A DNA stretch of 64,000 nucleotides from Leptasterias polaris (Eukaryota > Echinodermata > Asteroidea > Forcipulatida > Asteriidae). A program made the position numbers and the translations under genes. Shown here one piece after another: positions 21,381 through 31,789 of the stretch. Below the pieces are notes generated by a model that saw only the letters and a program-made list of their open reading frames with translations, did not search any database and was not told the origin of the DNA. Location of the stretch: positions 124,001-188,000 of the forward strand of contig JAZGTN010000025.1 of NCBI GenBank assembly GCA_037783415.1, in the 5' to 3' direction. The stretch's first letter is position 1; each line of letters begins with the position of its first letter.

Positions 21381-21487
21381 TTTATTTAGACATTGAAGAT
21401 CAAATCCGCGGTCTTAGAATTTGTGTCATGATTTTTGAAAGTGGTAAAAATTTGGCAAATCTGGTGACTAGTCTGGAAAAAATTGTC

Positions 21488-21694
21488 AAAATTGCAAGTA
21501 TGGAGATATGTTACGTGAGCTGTCTCATAATCCTCCGGTCTCCGACCGTCGGGAGGATGGTGGGTTACGATTATCGCAACTACCTTCATACATACATGTA
21601 TTATATAGTAATCGTCAACATTGTGTAACACACCGAATACGCACACAGACAAGTATAGGCAAAATGCACACCCTGTATTGTATGAAACCTGCTG
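21488..21694. other. Short spacer
   Basis: Contains the small inverted pair CCTCCGGTC..GACCGTCGGGAGG near 21,532-21,556. Nothing else recognised. Confidence 0.4.
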
Positions 21695-22345
21695 TTGATT
21701 TCACCAAACTCTTCCAAACTTAGGACTAGTCCTAGGCAATGCTAAGAGATAGGACTAGTCTTAAGTTAGGACGAGTTACTGGTCCAAACTCTTCCAAACT
21801 TAGGACTAGTCCTAGGCAATGCTAAGAGATAGGACTAGTCTTAAGTTACTCTTCCTAACTTAGGACTAGTCCTAGGCAATGCTAAGAGATAGGACTAGTC
21901 TTAAGTTAGGACGAGTTACTGGTCCAAACTCTTCCAAACTTAGGACTAGTCCTAGGCAATGCTAAGAGATAGGACTAGTCTTAAGTTACTCTTCCTAACT
22001 TAGGACTAGTCCTAGGCAATGCTAAGAGATAGGACTAGTCTTAAGTTACTCTTCCTAACTTAGGACTAGTCCTAGGCAATGCTAAGAGATAGGACTAGTC
22101 TTAAGTTAGGACCAGTTACTGGTCCAAACTCTTCCAAACTTAGGACTAGTCCTAGGCAATGCTAAGAGATAGGACTAGTCTTAAGTTACTCTTCCTAACT
22201 TAGGACTAGTCCTAGGCAATGCTAAGAGATAGGACTAGTCTTAAGTTACTCTTCCTAACTTAGGACTAGTCCTAGGCAATGCTAAGAGATAGGACTAGTC
22301 TTAAGTTAGGATGAGTTACTCGTCCTAACTCGAGATAGGACTAAT
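21695..22345 (+). repeat. Satellite array (60/80-bp units) derived from a MITE half
   Basis: Nine near-identical units begin TAGGACTAGTCCTAGGCAAT at 21,721, 21,801, 21,861, 21,941, 22,001, 22,061, 22,141, 22,201 and 22,261. Spacing is 80-60-80-60-60-80-60-60. The 80-bp units carry a 20-bp insert around GAGTTACTGGTCCAAACT. The array opens with GTTGATTTCACCAAACTCTT, the terminus of the MITE found intact at 32,044-32,219. So the array is tandem amplification of that MITE's left half. Confidence 0.9.
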
Positions 22346-23264
22346 GAAAAAACTCCTACTACTGAACATACATGTAGTAACTGTTTCCCATGAAAATTCA
22401 TGTTGTGTACTTACTGTACAAAGTCTACAAGCCAAAACATTTTGTTTTTGGATTTATTTTTACACAGACCCGTTGACTTCAAAGCGACAATGTTTTGCAC
22501 TCAAGCAAACTGAACTCTGTTTACAATTCACGTGTTCTTGGAGGCCGATCTGCTCCACCCACATTGCCCCACATGGGCGGTCTGTCTGCCGTTTAATCCC
22601 TAGTTCATTCATGCACAGTTAGTTACTGTAAGTTTATGGCTCTCTTTTAACATCGGTCTTATCATAGCCCACCATCTATATGTCTGAAAGGCTAAATTTT
22701 AAAATTATGAGCTAGTCGTGCCACTTTGATTGCAAATTTCTCCCATTTATAAACATCCTTTACTACTCCAACCTACTTCATTTTATTCCTTACATTTGGC
22801 GAATTATTACAACTGCGGTGTCCACAAGACAATAAGGTCAAGTACAAATCCTTTTTGGCTCATGAGATATTGCAGGTTTTGTTATGTTTGAAAATTAAAC
22901 TTCTGGTTTTGACCAGAAGTAAAGGTCAAATAGGGTCAAACTTTATGGAAGATTTGTAGAAATGTTGAAAGCTTTCAGATGATAAACTGATTATTACTTC
23001 TTTCACAATCTGTACTATTTAAAAAAGAAATACATCAAGTTTGTTTTGTATTGAGCTGTCGACGTAACATTTTCTTTTAGGATATTAAATGAATGAATGA
23101 GTAGGCTAAATGATACATAAATTGGGGATGACTTTTTAAATCACTCTTTTTATTAAAGGTGTTTACAAGCAGGTGATCAGAAGTGAAAGCAGTTTGAATG
23201 TTTTAGGAACTACACAATCCTCATCTGTGGGTTGAATATCTTTGTGTTGGAAGATACATGTATC
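22346..23264. other. Upstream region of the candidate host gene
   Basis: Holds the palindrome CTTCTGGTTTTGACCAGAAG near 22,900 and no other repeat. It may contain the promoter and 5' UTR of the exon at 23,265. I see no TATA box I would defend. Confidence 0.35.
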
Positions 23265-23306
23265 ATGGCTGAAAAAATGGAGTTTGAATTTGATAACCCA
23301 AGCAAG
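23265..23306 (+). CDS. Candidate first coding exon of the host gene (alternative 1a)
   Basis: ATG opens a 14-codon frame MAEKMEFEFDNPSK that ends exactly at AAG|GTAAGC, a strong 5' splice site in phase 0. It would join in phase to the exon at 55,677. The acidic/aromatic peptide and the strong donor are the only evidence, so this is inference. If correct, the intron that follows is ~32 kb. Confidence 0.35.
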
Positions 23307-23599
23307 GTAAGCAGTTTTGTTGTATTGATGAACTTCTCAATGTAAAATGTTGTGCCGCCTGACACAATAAAAACATGTAGAGTGTGCATAGTACATGTAA
23401 ATTCAGCCCCAGGGGTGTGAAACTCAATGGGCGTTTATTCTATGTTGGCAATAGCAATTAAATGTAATTGTAATCAAAATAGAGTGTTTACAAACTGGTA
23501 ACAACATTCTCTGATTTACATGAACAGTAAGTGTGCTTGAAATTATTTTTTTGTTTTAATTTGACTCCAAAAACATATTTGGTGTGTTATTTGTCATTA

Positions 23600-23812
23600 A
23601 AGGCAAAGTATACAGTGATGATTTCGAGGAAGTACCTCAAAAACTTTCGAGCGAGTCGAGCGAGAGTCGACCCCCACGCAAAAGCCACACTCCTCGCACG
23701 CAACCTGCTCGTAACCGCACGATCCACGTACATGTGTGTAGCTGTATAAATTACAGGGAAGCGAGGAGTTTCGAGGGCTCTTCGGGGGTCACTGACCCGT
23801 GAAGACAAAGTT
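23600..23812 (+). repeat. Dispersed GC-richer repeat (GGCAAAGTATACA .. CACTGACCCGTGAA)
   Basis: Begins TTAAAGGCAAAGTATACA, a motif echoed at 54,618 (TTAAAGGCAAAGTACAC). It contains CGAGCGAG words and ends TTTCGAGGGCTC..CACTGACCCGTGAAG, closely matched at 62,158-62,182. The open frames in it on both strands are not supported as genes. Confidence 0.5.
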
Positions 23813-24390
23813 TTTTCGGCACCATACAGCTGCTCTAGCGGCTACAGAAAGGGTTTTGAAATGTGTAATACGTACATACTTTGTAGCGAGGTTTATGTGA
23901 TTTCAAAAGCGTCTTTGTTGACATAAAGAATGTATTAGATTGCCATAATGCGGGCATGTGAATCGGCACTGACAAAACGCGGCGATTTCCCTGTCAGAAT
24001 TCGTTGTCTTATCACGATCTCCAGTCCACAAAAATTGCCATCTATGATTTTGATCGTCCCATGCTACATGTACTTCAGTGTCACATGTCCTTTCTCTATG
24101 GTGTGTCACTTATTCAATGTTCAATTGATTTTGATTAAAAACTTGCTGTACGCGAACGCGGCGAACCAGCGTGCATGACATCGTTCGTTACGTTACAGGT
24201 AACAAATTCACGGCTTGGCCGCAGGATTTGTCTCAAAATACGGCAATATACAGAATGCGCGAACATTATCGGAATCGCGCTACTTGCTACATATGTAAAC
24301 TAACACTCACTGAGCCCCTGATCAGTGCTTGCACTGCACTTTCTGAGCCATGCTGCGCTGCGGCGACGGCAGGAGTAATTATTGAGGCCC
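23813..24390. other. Spacer, nothing recognised
   Basis: No supported feature. Several short frames on both strands overlap without recognisable motifs. Confidence 0.35.
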
Positions 24391-24432
24391 TTTGGCTTTG
24401 GCTTTGGCTTTTGGCTTTGGCTTTTGGTTTTG
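24391..24432 (+). repeat. (TTTGGC)n hexanucleotide-like repeat
   Basis: Seven or so copies of CTTTGG/CTTTTGG. These explain the Leu-Trp-rich and Lys/Gln-rich frames over it. Confidence 0.85.
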
Positions 24433-24560
24433 ATTGTGAACAAGATGGGCACGATTCTTGGAATGCGAAGACCCACACACACCTGGCTTTATTGTCCTGA
24501 CTAAGAACAGTGAAACTACTATTTACTGAAAGCATTTGATTTAATGGATGTTACGGTGAT

Positions 24561-25155
24561 CATAGAATTCCTGCACCTGGAAATTTGTTAATGGTTTGTA
24601 GAATTTCCCGCCCGTATATTTTTAAGCACCTGCATGCTCTGTAGAATTCCCGTCCCGTAATTTGTTTTAATGAAGTAAAATATTGAATTCCCGCCCATGC
24701 AGTATTTTCTTCCCCGTATGGTACTGTAGAATTCCTGCACCTGGACATTTTTAAATGGTTTGTAGAAATTCCCGCCCGTATATTTTTTAAGCACCGGCTC
24801 TGTAGAATTCCCGTCCCGTAATTTGTTTTAATGAAGTAAAATATTGAATTCCCGCCCATGCAGTATTTTCTTCCCCGTACGGTACTGTAGAATTCCTGCA
24901 CCTGGACATTTTTAAATGGTTTGTAGAAATTCCCGCCCGTATATTTTTTAAGCACCTGCTCTGTAGTATTCCCTTCCCGTAATTTGTTTTAAAGAAGTAA
25001 AATATTGAATTCCCGCCCATGCAGTATTTTCTTCCCCGTACGGTACTGTATAATTCCTGCACCTGGACATTTTCAATAAATGGTTCGTAGAATTTCCCGC
25101 CCGTATATTTTTAAGCACTTCTCTGTAGAATTCCCGTCCCGTAATTTGTTCTTGT
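24561..25155 (-). repeat. 161-164-bp tandem repeat, ~3.6 copies
   Basis: Unit starts near 24,565, 24,729, 24,890 and 25,051 with GAATTCCTGCACCTGG, and contains AATTCCCGCCCGTATATTTT, CCCGTCCCGTAATTTG and GCAGTATTTTCTTCCCCGTA. More copies lie at 29,088-29,330. Repeated minus-strand frames are translations of the unit. Confidence 0.9.
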
Positions 25156-25821
25156 GAATGAGGTTTCCATTGGTCACTCTCTGTGGATCCATCTTCCGTC
25201 AATTGGAGTTCGGTGCTGACTGGGACTCACAGTTGGACCAGAGATAGGGCAGTTTCGTTAACAAAGTCCCTTGAACTGCCTAGCAACAGTGTTGCCATGC
25301 AATAGAAGCGTAACTGCATTGAGCGTGGAAAAAAAATTACTACAGGAGTGTCGTGGCCTTGCTGTTGGATAACACTACAAGATTGATTTAAACTAATATT
25401 TTTCAAGATGACTTCGATTGATTTCCTCAAAAGTATTTTTATTTTTCGTATTATAAATACTTCGCTTTTTCGGCAGCGCTGTTTGATAATAGCGATTCAG
25501 AATGACCAATTAAATACTTCCATCCAAACTCAAAGGAATTTCATGAGTTTTTGCTCATTTTCTTCCGAAAACTGATGGTAAATAAATTATGTTGCTGTAC
25601 AATTCAGTGACACTTTTTGACTATTGACTTGAAAACCATAAGCAAAATAGTTATTATGGGTAGAGTCCGTGTCAGTTTGTTGTATTCGCAATGTTTTGAA
25701 CGTGGTGTGAAAATAAATTGACGGTTGGGTCATAATGTGAGTGGTAGAGTGGGACCGCGAGGTAGTTGTTACTCATTTGCGCAAAAAAACTGATTGAATG
25801 TTGCGTTTTTGGGCGGCAAAT
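25156..25821. other. Spacer upstream of the candidate alternative exon
   Basis: No gene recognised. Could hold a second promoter if the exon at 25,822 is real. Confidence 0.3.
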
Positions 25822-25932
25822 ATGGAGATTCCGTCATCCAAGTTAAAAGAGAGAGACCAAAAAGAAGGGGAGAGAGAAGGTCCAAGTTATAAAAAGATAT
25901 ATAACAAAAAAGAGGGAAGACCAAAACAAGAG
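25822..25932 (+). CDS. Candidate alternative first exon (1b), Lys/Glu-rich
   Basis: ATG at 25,822 opens 37 codons beginning MEIPSSKLKERDQKEGEREG and ending GRPKQE, followed directly by the donor GAG|GTATGT in phase 0. It could join exon 55,677 in phase, giving a basic N-terminus before DLGSFAMP. Alternatively it pairs with a nearby 3' site at 26,090 (ATTATTACAG|CAACTACAAATGG) and ends after 21 more codons. Both are inference from splice signals. Confidence 0.28.
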
Positions 25933-26401
25933 GTATGTATTTTTCTTATCATGTAAAATTAACTGAAAATATAACTCAAGGTGGTATTTGTTCTATTCAA
26001 AAAGTTGTGTTGAAAAATATGTTGTCCATTACTTTGGCAGTGGGTTATCAGTGCTGGCCATGTTCACTTGCAGGCAAAGAATTATTACAGCAACTACAAA
26101 TGGCTGAGGGTTGTTCCTTCCTAGCCTCTCCACATCGATGGCGGCGTACAAAGTGAAAAATGTATTACAAGTTTAAGTGATTAAAAGATAAGGCCTAGTC
26201 GGCGAACAACAAAGCTGTCAATCATCCTGTCCGGGCATTTGCATTACATTATTATTTTTTTTTTCCCCCTTCGTTTTGGGGGGCTCATAGATCAGATAAG
26301 AGAGGTAGTGACCAAAAACGATTACCGTATTTTCCTGCGGATAAGACGCGTCTTATCTGACTTTTTAGACCCCCAAAACATCGGTGCGTCTTATCTTTCG
26401 A

Positions 26402-26441
26402 TGCGTCTTGTCTGCTGACGATTGATTTTTTTTGGGATGAT
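26402..26441 (+). repeat. Internal direct repeat, left copy
   Basis: TGCGTCTTGTCTGCTGACGA followed by TTGATTTTTTTTGGG; the counterpart is at 27,741-27,780. The repeats bracket ~1.3 kb and suggest either that an insertion split a ~200-bp MITE with a ~40-bp duplication, or that the MITE was duplicated. Confidence 0.7.
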
Positions 26442-26565
26442 CACTGCGTACAATAATACCTTTATTTTGTCCAGTTCAAATCAACGGTCTTTGTGTGAAG
26501 AATCCTTACTCAATAATGCGATCAAACAAGGCTCAACTATCCAGACACTGAGACCGTATTTTCGT

Positions 26566-26665
26566 TTCAACAATGCCGCAATCCCCCAGACTGTCCTTTC
26601 ATTCCAACAATGCCGCAACTTGTTCATCCCCCATGACCGTGCTTTCATTCCAACAATGCCGCAAT
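26566..26665 (+). repeat. CAACAATGCCGCAA short tandem repeat
   Basis: Three copies of TTTCATTCCAACAATGCCGCAA-like DNA, 40-48 bp apart, with overlapping open frames on both strands caused by the repeat. Confidence 0.65.
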
Positions 26666-27069
26666 GTGTTGGTACTTTCGGTCCAACAGACGTCGGCGTC
26701 GTACAAACGTTTTTCTGTGTGGCCGCGTATTCGTTCCGAAAATGCTGCAATCAGATTTACTGTCAATGCTGTTGTACAAACGGCATTCACCCAACCTCTA
26801 TTGTGTGGTGAACTTTGAGGGTTTTTATTGTACAGAATATCTCCGAAGTGTGCTTGACGTACTATTATGGCTTGACGTACTATTTAAGGATGGGATAATT
26901 AAGTACCAATGTTTGTTGGCCAACCTATACGAATTGCACTTTCGTTTGTTTCATTAAACGTTCAAATATTCATTTTTTAATTGCCTCTTTTTAGTCAAAT
27001 AAAAAAAATTATCCTTGAAAACAAGGTAATGACCCTTGAAAACAAAACTAACATTATTTAAGAAGAGGA

Positions 27070-27180
27070 TAGATGTTTTAAACAAATATCTTATGAACGA
27101 GATTATAAGTTTGAAATAAATAAAAAGAACTTTAAAACAAAATCTTATGAACGAGATTAACAAATTAAAGGTTTGAAATA
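27070..27180 (+). repeat. Duplicated ~60-bp A-rich unit
   Basis: AATATCTTATGAACGAGATTA plus TTTGAAATAA is repeated as AAATCTTATGAACGAGATTA plus TTTGAAATAA. Confidence 0.65.
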
Positions 27181-27740
27181 ATGGAAAAGAATTTTATATA
27201 CAAAAAGAAACACATTACAAAAACTTAAACAAATATATATAATGAAACATTTTGTTACGTCTTCCCGGGTGTGGGGATTATTTCCGTAAGGTATATATAA
27301 AGGCGACGCTAGTTTTGGTATTAGTCACCGGTAGAGGGCGCAACATCTACTGGCTCGGAGGGACTTAGACTGGTAACCTGTCTTTATCAGCAAGGATCCT
27401 CATTGTGGGACGTCGGATGTTCATGCTAGGAGGGCCTGGGTTCGTGTTGCAATATCTTCAGACAGTGCGTGGACCATTGTTTCTGGCCGCTGATTGGGCC
27501 GGACTTCATATTATTAACAATGCACAGCGTTGGCTGAATGGATGGACGAAGGTCGGTATCAATTTACGTTGGTCTTTTCTGCATGGCTCTACACGCCCAT
27601 GTGGTTACGGTTTCATTCATGCTTCGAATAGTGTGAACGCTCCAAAAGGCAACAAAATGACGTCTTTGTGTCAATGTACCGACACCGGGTGGCGCCTGGT
27701 GTTCTTCTGTGTGCTGTTAAACATGCGTCTTGTGCGGCGG

Positions 27741-27780
27741 TGCGTCTTTTCTGCTGACGATTGAATTTTTTTGGGGTCAT
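27741..27780 (+). repeat. Internal direct repeat, right copy
   Basis: TGCGTCTTTTCTGCTGACGA followed by TTGAATTTTTTTGGGG; partner of 26,402-26,441 with about four differences. Confidence 0.7.
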
Positions 27781-27835
27781 TTTAGGGTCCGGCGTCTTGT
27801 CCGCCGAGCGTCTTATCCGCAGGAAAATACGGTAC

Positions 27836-28519
27836 TTAATTAATAATATAATATGCTGTTTTAATCACTTGATTTGTGTTATGTCAAGATTTAAAAAAAA
27901 ATAATTTGATTTTACCAGTAGGGTAGGCCTTTACAATATGAAACTACACATAGAACAAGATGCTCGTCAACGCATTTTCTACCTCCATGGTCAACGATGG
28001 TAAAACCCGAGCTACATATAATGTAGGCAAACAAAAGCAAACTTACTGAAATGTTGAGGTTTCTTCTTACGCCAATCTTTATCAGAGTATCATTTGCAAC
28101 AAAACACCACGATTGAAAGGGAATAAGCATTAATAAAGACTCACTACCTCTTCTTACTACAATGCCCTTTGGATGGCAGATCTTGTCTCCACCCGCCCCC
28201 TATATGTTCCCATTACGTCAGTAGATAATTGGTAGATAAAAGGAAATGTGCTACACCGGCAATGTTTTTTTTAGGACACTTCAAAATATGCAAAAGTCCC
28301 GGAACGTCAAATTTACTAGCCACTCTTTGAAACAACTCTCGCTCTATGGCAATCTTTTAAAGTACACACATCACGCGTTTGATAATTTTTTGACTAGACT
28401 TTTGTTAGTGAAAAAAAAAACCTTCAGCAACTTAACAAGCTCTTCAGCACTGTATTCGCACCTTCGTTGTGGTTAAGCTGACTATTCTTGCGTAATCTCT
28501 TGTTCAAAGCTTGCAAACA
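27836..28519. other. Spacer, nothing recognised
   Basis: No supported gene. GTCCCGGAACGTCAAA near 28,296 resembles the tandem unit at 28,770-29,085. Confidence 0.35.
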
Positions 28520-28744
28520 ATGGCAGACCAACACCTTACTAAACCCATCCTGGGGTGCATTGTCTGTGGGACTGTATTGAAAAAGACATCAAAAGGTTTT
28601 ATGGCAAACTTCCCCACACCACTGGATGCCAGCAACAATTTGGTTGTATTTATGCCGCTGGGATTTAACACAGCATATAAGCAGAACAAAGTCAGAGAAG
28701 CTTCAAATCTTCATATCCCGTCCGTCCCGGAACAGAGAAATTAG
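28520..28744 (+). CDS. Short ORF, unknown, possible Cys-pair motif
   Basis: A 74-codon frame from ATG 28,520 begins MADQHLTKPILGCIVCGTVL. It contains one C-x-x-C pair and no second pair, so no zinc finger is claimed. The context (MTQ-like start after AACA, tandem repeats directly downstream) does not help. It may be a chance frame. Confidence 0.15.
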   Translation: MADQHLTKPILGCIVCGTVLKKTSKGFMANFPTPLDASNNLVVFMPLGFNTAYKQNKVREASNLHIPSVPEQRN

Positions 28745-28769
28745 ATTTGTCATTTTATAGCAAAACATC

Positions 28770-29087
28770 AGACAACGGCAATATTAGGCCTATTGGTAAA
28801 ATAGAAGTTGGACTTTCGTATACACTTTTTGAAAATATGCAATATGTTCCACATCGGCAATATTATTAATCAGACTTATTTACACTTTTTGAAAAATATT
28901 CACCAATATGCAAACGTCCCACAACGGCAATGTTATTATTAAGATGAAAATTGGACTTAATTTCCGACCCTTTTTGAAAATATTCTCCAAAATGCCAACG
29001 GCAATATTTTTAATAAGACGGAAGTCGGACTTTCTTAACCTTTTTGAAAATATTCTACTAAAGCAAATGTTCCACTACGGCCATTTC
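28770..29087 (+). repeat. Degenerate ~75-90-bp tandem repeat, four copies
   Basis: Each unit has CAACGGCAATATT, an AGTTGGACTTTC-like block and CTTTTTGAAAATATTC followed by GCAAANGTCCCAC. Confidence 0.8.
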
Positions 29088-29330
29088 AGAATTTCCCGCC
29101 CGTATATTTTTTAGCACCTGCTCTGTAGAATTCCCGTCCCGTAATTTGTTTTAAAGAAGTAAAATATTAAATTCCCGCCCATGTAGTATTTTTTTCCCTG
29201 TACGGTACTAGAATCCCCGCACCTGAAAATGTTTAAATGGTTTTTAAAATTTCCTGCCCGTATATTTTTAAGCACCAGCTCTGTAGAATTCCCGTCCCGT
29301 AATTTGTTTTAATGAAGTAAAAAATTGAGG
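29088..29330 (+). repeat. Second locus of the 161-bp repeat
   Basis: About 1.5 copies of the 24,561-25,155 unit (AATTTCCCGCCCGTATATTT, CCCGTCCCGTAATTTG), more diverged. It abuts the preceding tandem repeat without a gap. Confidence 0.85.
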
Positions 29331-29399
29331 TCAGATTTTACACATGAACGCTCCTTGCAAGCCACTGACCGCTTGGAATTTTGGGGACAAAATGATAGT

Positions 29400-29505
29400 G
29401 CTCGACATCGCTCGAACCTCTCTCGACATCGCTCGAACCTCGTTCGAACCTCGCTTGAACCTCGCTCGAACCTCGCTCGAACCTCGCTCGAACCTCGCTC
29501 GAACA
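29400..29505 (+). repeat. 11-bp minisatellite (GAACCTCGCTC)n
   Basis: About nine copies of GAACCTCGCTC with early variants. Three units make 33 bp, so several frames stay open on both strands (SLEPRSNLART repeats). Not treated as protein. Confidence 0.9.
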
Positions 29506-29890
29506 CTACCCGCAAAACTCGAGGGTGCTATTCAGAATAGCAAAGTTTCTTTGCAGAGAACTAATCTCGGACCATTCTGGTGAGTTTGAATTTTTTGTCT
29601 CCGATCCAGCTGAGATTGAACGAGTAGCTTCAGAACACCCATTTTGTTTGGCAGAGAATTAATCTAATATAAACGAGTTTGTTCGAGTGATTTACACGTT
29701 CCTCGTATGGGTACTTCCTCGCAATCATCACTGTACCTTTGGTTTTGTGAACTGTCCGATTGTTTTTTCCTGTGTGTGTGAGTAGGTACATTCAAACCGG
29801 GGATCTATAACAAAAGAGGACAATAGGTCCATGGTTTGGGAAAGGTCCACGGTTGGAAAGCGTGTACAAAACTAATGGGAGCTGTTGCAA
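29506..29890. other. Spacer, nothing recognised
   Basis: CTCCGATCCAGCTGAGATTGA and similar words have no match I recognise elsewhere in the window. Confidence 0.3.
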
Positions 29891-30695
29891 CGAAGTATAA
29901 ACAAAAGAGGGACAATAGGAGGTCCACGATTGCAGGTGTTAAAACACTTGTGTGCGTGCGTGCAAATTATAACTCAAGAAGTGTTGTGTGTGCATGCGAG
30001 CGTGCAAATTATAACTCAAGAAGGACTCAAAGGCCAACTCAAAACTTGGCATGTGGATTGGTCCTGGGACCCCCCTCCCCCTCCCAGAAGCCTGGTCAAA
30101 TGTCAAGGTCATTTTGGCTAAAACAAAAATTGTTGTTGGAGCGATAACTTGAGAAGTGCTTGTCGAATCAACTTCAAACTCGATTTGTGGATTGATCTCG
30201 GGATCCCCAAGAAGCCTATTGCTTTTGGACCCGTGGCAAAATGTCAAGGTCATTATGGCTAAAACAAAAGAAATGTTGTCTGAGCAATACCTCGAGAAGT
30301 ACATGTAGTTGTCATGTCAACTCAAAACTTGGTTTGTGGATTGGTCTTGGGATCCCCAAGAAGCCTAAGGTTGTTATGGCTAAAACAAAGGAAATGTTGT
30401 CTGAGCGATAACTCGTATAGGACTTATTATATCAACTCCAAACTTAGTGTGTGGATTGGTCACGAGAATCCGTCTATTGTTTTTGGACTCCTGGATAAAT
30501 GTCAAGGTCATTATTGCTGAAACAAAAACATTTTGTTTGTGCGATAGCTCTAGAAGGACTTGGCTTATTAGAAATGATGTCCCATTGATATGTTCAGAAA
30601 GACTTGACATACATTGTATAAACTCTAAACTGGCGTGTGTATTGGTCGCAGGATTTAAAAGCCTATTGTTTTTAGACCACCTAGGTCAAATGTCA
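29891..30695 (+). repeat. ~140-bp dispersed tandem repeat, about five copies
   Basis: Each unit has GTGGATTGGTCNTGGGATCC, AGAAGCCTATTG, TTTTGGAC, ATGTCAAGGTCATTATGGCT and GCGATAACTCGAGAAG. A matching block lies at 49,525-50,015, sharing also AAACAAAAGAGGGACAATAG at the upstream end of both loci. The many open frames in this block come from the repeat. Confidence 0.85.
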
Positions 30696-31789
30696 AGAAA
30701 CAGACTAGCTTGCGGGGCATTTGGGTTTACTAAATGCGACTTTTCTTGTTCTCACTTTGTATTTCATCATAGAATGTAAATATGTATGTGAAACAAACCT
30801 GTAACAATTAAAGCTCTCTGGGATGAATGAACTTTTATAATCACTGAGGTTTCTGATAGAAACAATGCTGCACTTGAAACAAAATGAGAAAACTGCACTG
30901 TCAGTCATCTCAGCTACATGTAATGCTGTTCTCTATTGTTAATCCCTTAACACTGGGTGACGTGCACAAAACATCTTTTAAGGACACAGGAGCGGAGGGT
31001 AAGGCTTTTTTCAAAATTGGCAGTGTTGAAATAGTTGTACTTGAGTAGGATTTCAATGTTCTCTGAGTCTCACTTATACTCCTATTCAGCTACCAAAATA
31101 CTTCAACTTTAATTGTGTACTCGACTAAAACAACATCCTCGTACTCATAGTCGTGTACAGTACTCGATATTTGACTAAAAAAGACCTAATCATTGTTCCT
31201 TGCTCATGTAAACAAAGGGGAATTAACTTTTGTTTGTGATATTTTGCTCTATTATGCCTACACCCATAGTTTTCTGTGTCTTTATCGGTTTATTGTAGTA
31301 GGCCTATTTGAGTAATCATTATTTTAGTTACACACACTTGCAATTAAGTGAACAATTGTCTACATGTACAAGAAAAAATTGATTAAGATTCTCACTGGAT
31401 ACTAAAATACAGATGTACTTGCAATAACAATGCGAACGTTGTATCAAGTAGATAATGCAATTTATAATACAAGTTGAGAATTAAACAAATAAGTCAAGAA
31501 GACTTGTAATGTACGTATTCCCATTAACACACAAGAAAACAAGTAACAAGAATCCAACGTCCCTGAAAAGGTTAACAATTATCCTGTAGCAAACCCCCCA
31601 TCCCATCCTCAAAACAAGATAAAAAGAGTATTTTGCACAAGTTACTTTGGTGTATCGAATAATAACTGATTAAACATTATTATTACCAATACCGAGAACT
31701 GAGAAGATTTTTATTGAAGAGTGATTTGAAAAGTTTTGGACCTTGATAACATACACTTTGTTGAAGAATGGTAGTTTTACACCTTAGAA
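30696..31789. other. Spacer, nothing recognised
   Basis: AT-rich, no supported gene. Confidence 0.35.

Larger units (their letters stand above)
18955..21487. mobile_element. Outer inverted-repeat element enclosing a retrotransposon and a second TIR element
   Basis: Arms 18,955-19,050 and 21,398-21,487 are inverted copies (~90% identical by eye), sharing CCAGACTAGTCACCAGATTTG and CATGATTTTTGAAAGTGGTA. Between them lie a dead non-LTR retrotransposon (19,066-20,120) and an inner inverted-repeat element (20,228-21,380). Confidence 0.75.
26325..27835. mobile_element. TIR element with TACCGTATTTTCCTGCGGAT ends, 1.5 kb
   Basis: The left end TACCGTATTTTCCTGCGGAT continues AAGACGC and is mirrored at the right end 27,809-27,835. 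Related partial copies are at 54,479-54,545 (same orientation, AAGGCGC variant) and 59,252-59,340. No transposase was found inside. The frame 27,405-27,764 runs into the right end and resembles nothing known. A TATATATAAAGG box lies near 27,290. Confidence 0.75.

Noticed and set aside
24560..25202. Family of related minus-strand proteins with shared peptides
   Set aside because: The shared peptides follow the 161-bp DNA repeat in different frames; they are repeat translations.
27405..27764. 119-codon gene inside the CCGTATTTTCC element
   Set aside because: Runs into the terminal repeat, no recognisable motif, biased by the surrounding repeat.
29325..29583. SLEPRSNLART repeat protein
   Set aside because: Derived from an 11-bp minisatellite.
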